A DNA stretch of 38,551 nucleotides from Sphingomonas sp. 1F27F7B (GTDB lineage Bacteria > Pseudomonadota > Alphaproteobacteria > Sphingomonadales > Sphingomonadaceae): positions 1 through 38,551 of the forward strand of contig NZ_SCMK01000036.1 in the NCBI RefSeq assembly GCF_005503355.1, given 5' to 3'. The notes below the pieces were generated by a model. That model was not told where the DNA came from. It saw only the letters and a program-made list of their open reading frames with translations, and ran no database searches. The position numbers were made by a program, and so were the translations under genes. Positions within the stretch are counted from its first letter, which is position 1. The number at the start of each line of letters is the position of its first letter. Positions 36,846 through 38,551 of the stretch are shown here, one piece after another.

Positions 36846-37958
36846 TCAATTGCTGGCGGTGATTGTGCGCGGAATAAATCGCGGGTCCGCCGTGGGATCG
36901 GTAGGCGAAGGATGCAGCATGTCGCGCCGGAAATTCACCGCAACGGAAATAGGCGCGGCGTTCGGCCGAGCCGCCATGACGCGGGCTTGTGGAGCTGGCG
37001 CAGCCTCATAGCTGGCCATCGGCTGCACGGCCGCCGAGGTTAGGCCCCCTACCCCGCGTTCCGCTCTGGCGACGACAATTTGAGCGCGATCGAGCGGCCG
37101 AGTCTGATCGCCGGTATAGAACGCCAGATGCCAATGATCGGCATGGCCCCGGTCCCCCGGCCCCAGCAGCTCCGCCACGCGAATACCATGTTGCGCCATC
37201 ACGGCGCGGATTTGCTCGCGCGTGATCGTGTGCAGCCCGGCACGCGGCACGAAATCCACCGCCTGCCCATATTTGTGAAAGCTGTTGGCGGCCCCGTAAT
37301 TGGCTTCCAGCGCCCGCCACGTATCGGTTATGCGAGCATTGAACGCAGCGGCCAAGATCGAGGCGACATAGCCCGCCGAGGCGTCGGCGCTGCCTTCGGG
37401 CTGGACGATCGCGGGTTGCGCCGCGAGCTGGCCCCCGCCCGTCGCGTCGGCCGCCGTGATCGTGAGTGGGATCGAGGTCGATCGCGCAGCAGGAGCGCCG
37501 CCGCTTACCGGCACGCCGTTCACGCTGTAGGTATTATAGCGCGAGGAAAGCCACGCCTCCCAGCGCGCGCCTTTCGCCATAATCAGCGCCCGATAGCGGG
37601 CATTATGGACCGGCGTTCGGGAATGATAATTGGCAACCCGCGTCCACAGATCGCCCTTGTCATCCCGGATATGGTTTCTGATACGCCATGCAGCGAGGTT
37701 GTAGGGATAGCACCCCGGCGCAAGCACATATTCGGGCCGGATGCCGTAGCGTGCCAGCGATTGAATATAGCTGGAATTGAGCTGCATCGAGCCAAGATCG
37801 GCGGTGTTATTGGTGTTCTGGACGCGCGCACCGGGCCGCCCGTTCTCTTGCTCCGCGACCGCCAACATGACGTTCGCCGGAATGTTATAGCGCAGCGCCG
37901 CCGCGATCGAGCATTGCACCCGTTCTTCTATGACAACCGGAGGCAGATCAGCGGCCAT
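36846..37958 (-). CDS. Lytic transglycosylase fused to an M15-like peptidase
   Basis: A 370-residue protein for opening peptidoglycan at the mating pore. Residues 10-140 are a VirB1/TrbN-type transglycosylase: NIPANVMLAVAEQENGRPG with likely catalytic Glu38, then TADLGSMQLNSSY and PYNLAAWRIRNH. A linker of about 45 residues leads to a zinc D,D-peptidase-like domain (about 190-285): FHKYGQAVDFV with His228 and Asp235, and GHADHWHLAF with His272/His275/His277. The tail is Pro/Ala-rich. In RP4 the trbN transglycosylase also follows trbL and trbM. No signal peptide is visible at this start, and trbL ends three bases upstream, so export is unexplained. Confidence 0.83.
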   Translation of the reverse strand: MAADLPPVVIEERVQCSIAAALRYNIPANVMLAVAEQENGRPGARVQNTNNTADLGSMQLNSSYIQSLARYGIRPEYVLAPGCYPYNLAAWRIRNHIRDDKGDLWTRVANYHSRTPVHNARYRALIMAKGARWEAWLSSRYNTYSVNGVPVSGGAPAARSTSIPLTITAADATGGGQLAAQPAIVQPEGSADASAGYVASILAAAFNARITDTWRALEANYGAANSFHKYGQAVDFVPRAGLHTITREQIRAVMAQHGIRVAELLGPGDRGHADHWHLAFYTGDQTRPLDRAQIVVARAERGVGGLTSAAVQPMASYEAAPAPQARVMAARPNAAPISVAVNFRRDMLHPSPTDPTADPRFIPRTITASN

Positions 37959-37960
37959 GA

Positions 37961-38551
37961 TTAGCTGTCCCCCCTTCTCTGGACGAACGCCGCAACTTCA
38001 TCCTCTGGCGTCTCCATGTCGCCCGCATCACGGGCGGCCGAAATGGTATCTCCCGCAAATTGCGCCGTGGGCGGCGGCGATGAATCGGACGAGCTGGCGG
38101 GACTGCCCGCGCCGGTCGCGGGAGCGAGCGTTTCACTTCCCGACGATGCCGAGGCGGCCGACGCGCGGATATTGGCCGCCAATCGGCCCCCCACCGTATT
38201 GCCCACCCGCTCTTTCAAAGCACCCACCGCCATGCCAGCGGCAGCGCCGCCGAGGATGCTCGCGGTTTTCGCCGCCCGGCTAAGGCCGGTGCGTTGCGTG
38301 CCGCCAGTATCGCCACTTGCGGGCGTGCCTTCACCTTGCGAGCTGGCGGAGCTGGCCTCCCCCTCCCCCGCAGGCGACCCACCGGCAGCGCCGCCGCCGT
38401 TGCTGTCTTCACGATCGGCCGCCTCGCTGCCCGCAGCGGCGCTTGCAGCCGTGCCGCCGCCCGCGCTGGCGGCTTCCGAGCCGCCTTGAAGGCCGCTGTT
38501 GTCATTGGCCGGGGGTGAACCGCCATCACCGCCCATAGCCATGCTAAGGGG
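37961..38551 (-). CDS. trbL: TrbL C-terminus (partial at window edge)
   Basis: The visible 196 or so residues are Gly/Ser/Ala-rich (GGGTAASAAAGSEAADREDS) and end in SAARDAGDMETPEDEVAAFV-QRRGDS. The frame is open to the window end. This matches the low-complexity cytoplasmic tail of TrbL, the polytopic VirB6-like pore protein, whose membrane part would lie outside the window. Position before the transglycosylase agrees with RP4 order. The composition alone is weak evidence, so context carries the call. Confidence 0.7.
   Translation of the reverse strand, partial: PLSMAMGGDGGSPPANDNSGLQGGSEAASAGGGTAASAAAGSEAADREDSNGGGAAGGSPAGEGEASSASSQGEGTPASGDTGGTQRTGLSRAAKTASILGGAAAGMAVGALKERVGNTVGGRLAANIRASAASASSGSETLAPATGAGSPASSSDSSPPPTAQFAGDTISAARDAGDMETPEDEVAAFVQRRGDS

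Noticed and set aside
1..38551. CRISPR array, tRNA or rRNA genes
   Set aside because: No regularly spaced repeats of CRISPR type and no tRNA- or rRNA-like sequence were recognised on reading.

Overview
The window is most of the backbone of a conjugative plasmid whose control, relaxosome and mating-pore genes follow the IncP-1 (RP4/RK2) plan. Its replication region is not IncP-like. High G+C, dense ATGA-type gene overlaps and the Rep, TrbA and accessory protein styles suggest an alphaproteobacterial host, most likely a sphingomonad; the host is an inference. All comparisons with RP4 are from memory, not from a search. No rRNA, tRNA or CRISPR array was seen.

Layout. 0-5.2 kb (leftward): trbA-trbB-trbC-trbD-trbE-trbF, with trbF broken near position 66. 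5.2-6.9 kb: replication module, with a ribbon-helix-helix repressor, a candidate antisense RNA and a winged-helix Rep protein. 7.1-10.6 kb (rightward): control region with klcA, an HTH gene, a KleE-like membrane protein, korA, incC and korB, ending in a strong terminator. 10.6-11.3 kb: an OB-controlled coiled-coil gene. 11.3-12.9 kb (leftward): traM-traL-traK. 12.9-13.2 kb: an IncP-type oriT. 13.2-24.1 kb (rightward): traJ-traI(with traH inside)-traG-traF-traE-traD-traC. 24.1-36.8 kb: accessory DNA with small membrane proteins, an adenine methylase, a zeta-type toxin, a DUF6884-like cluster, an SNase, a serine recombinase, a diguanylate cyclase/response-regulator pair and a HigBA-type pair. 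36.8-38.55 kb (leftward): a lytic transglycosylase fused to an M15-like peptidase, and the C-terminus of TrbL. In RP4 the order is trbA-B-C-D-E-F-G-H-I-J-K-L-M-N, so the window reads as one arc of a circle whose missing part holds the rest of trbF through most of trbL.

How it works together. The palindrome TTTTAGC(C/G)GCTAAAA, which is the RK2 KorB operator OB, lies before trbA, klcA, the kleE-like/korA/incC/korB operon, the 10.6 kb gene and traI; a one-mismatch copy lies inside traF. KorB keeps the residues that recognise OB in RK2 (here Thr206 and Arg235), so partition and transfer genes should form one KorB/KorA/TrbA network. TraI, TraJ, TraK and TraH act at oriT, TraG couples the DNA to the Trb pore, and TraF should mature the TrbC pilin into a ring.

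The signals least explained by known annotation are these: a 20-bp operator (CATAG-N10-CTATG) in three tandem copies beside an XRE gene and once before the zeta toxin; a six-copy CGGACA cluster in a divergent promoter; a multi-stem RNA-like structure with mutually exclusive pairings upstream of the diguanylate cyclase; a candidate antisense RNA in the rep leader; and a duplicated promoter-leader cassette before klcA and the korA operon.
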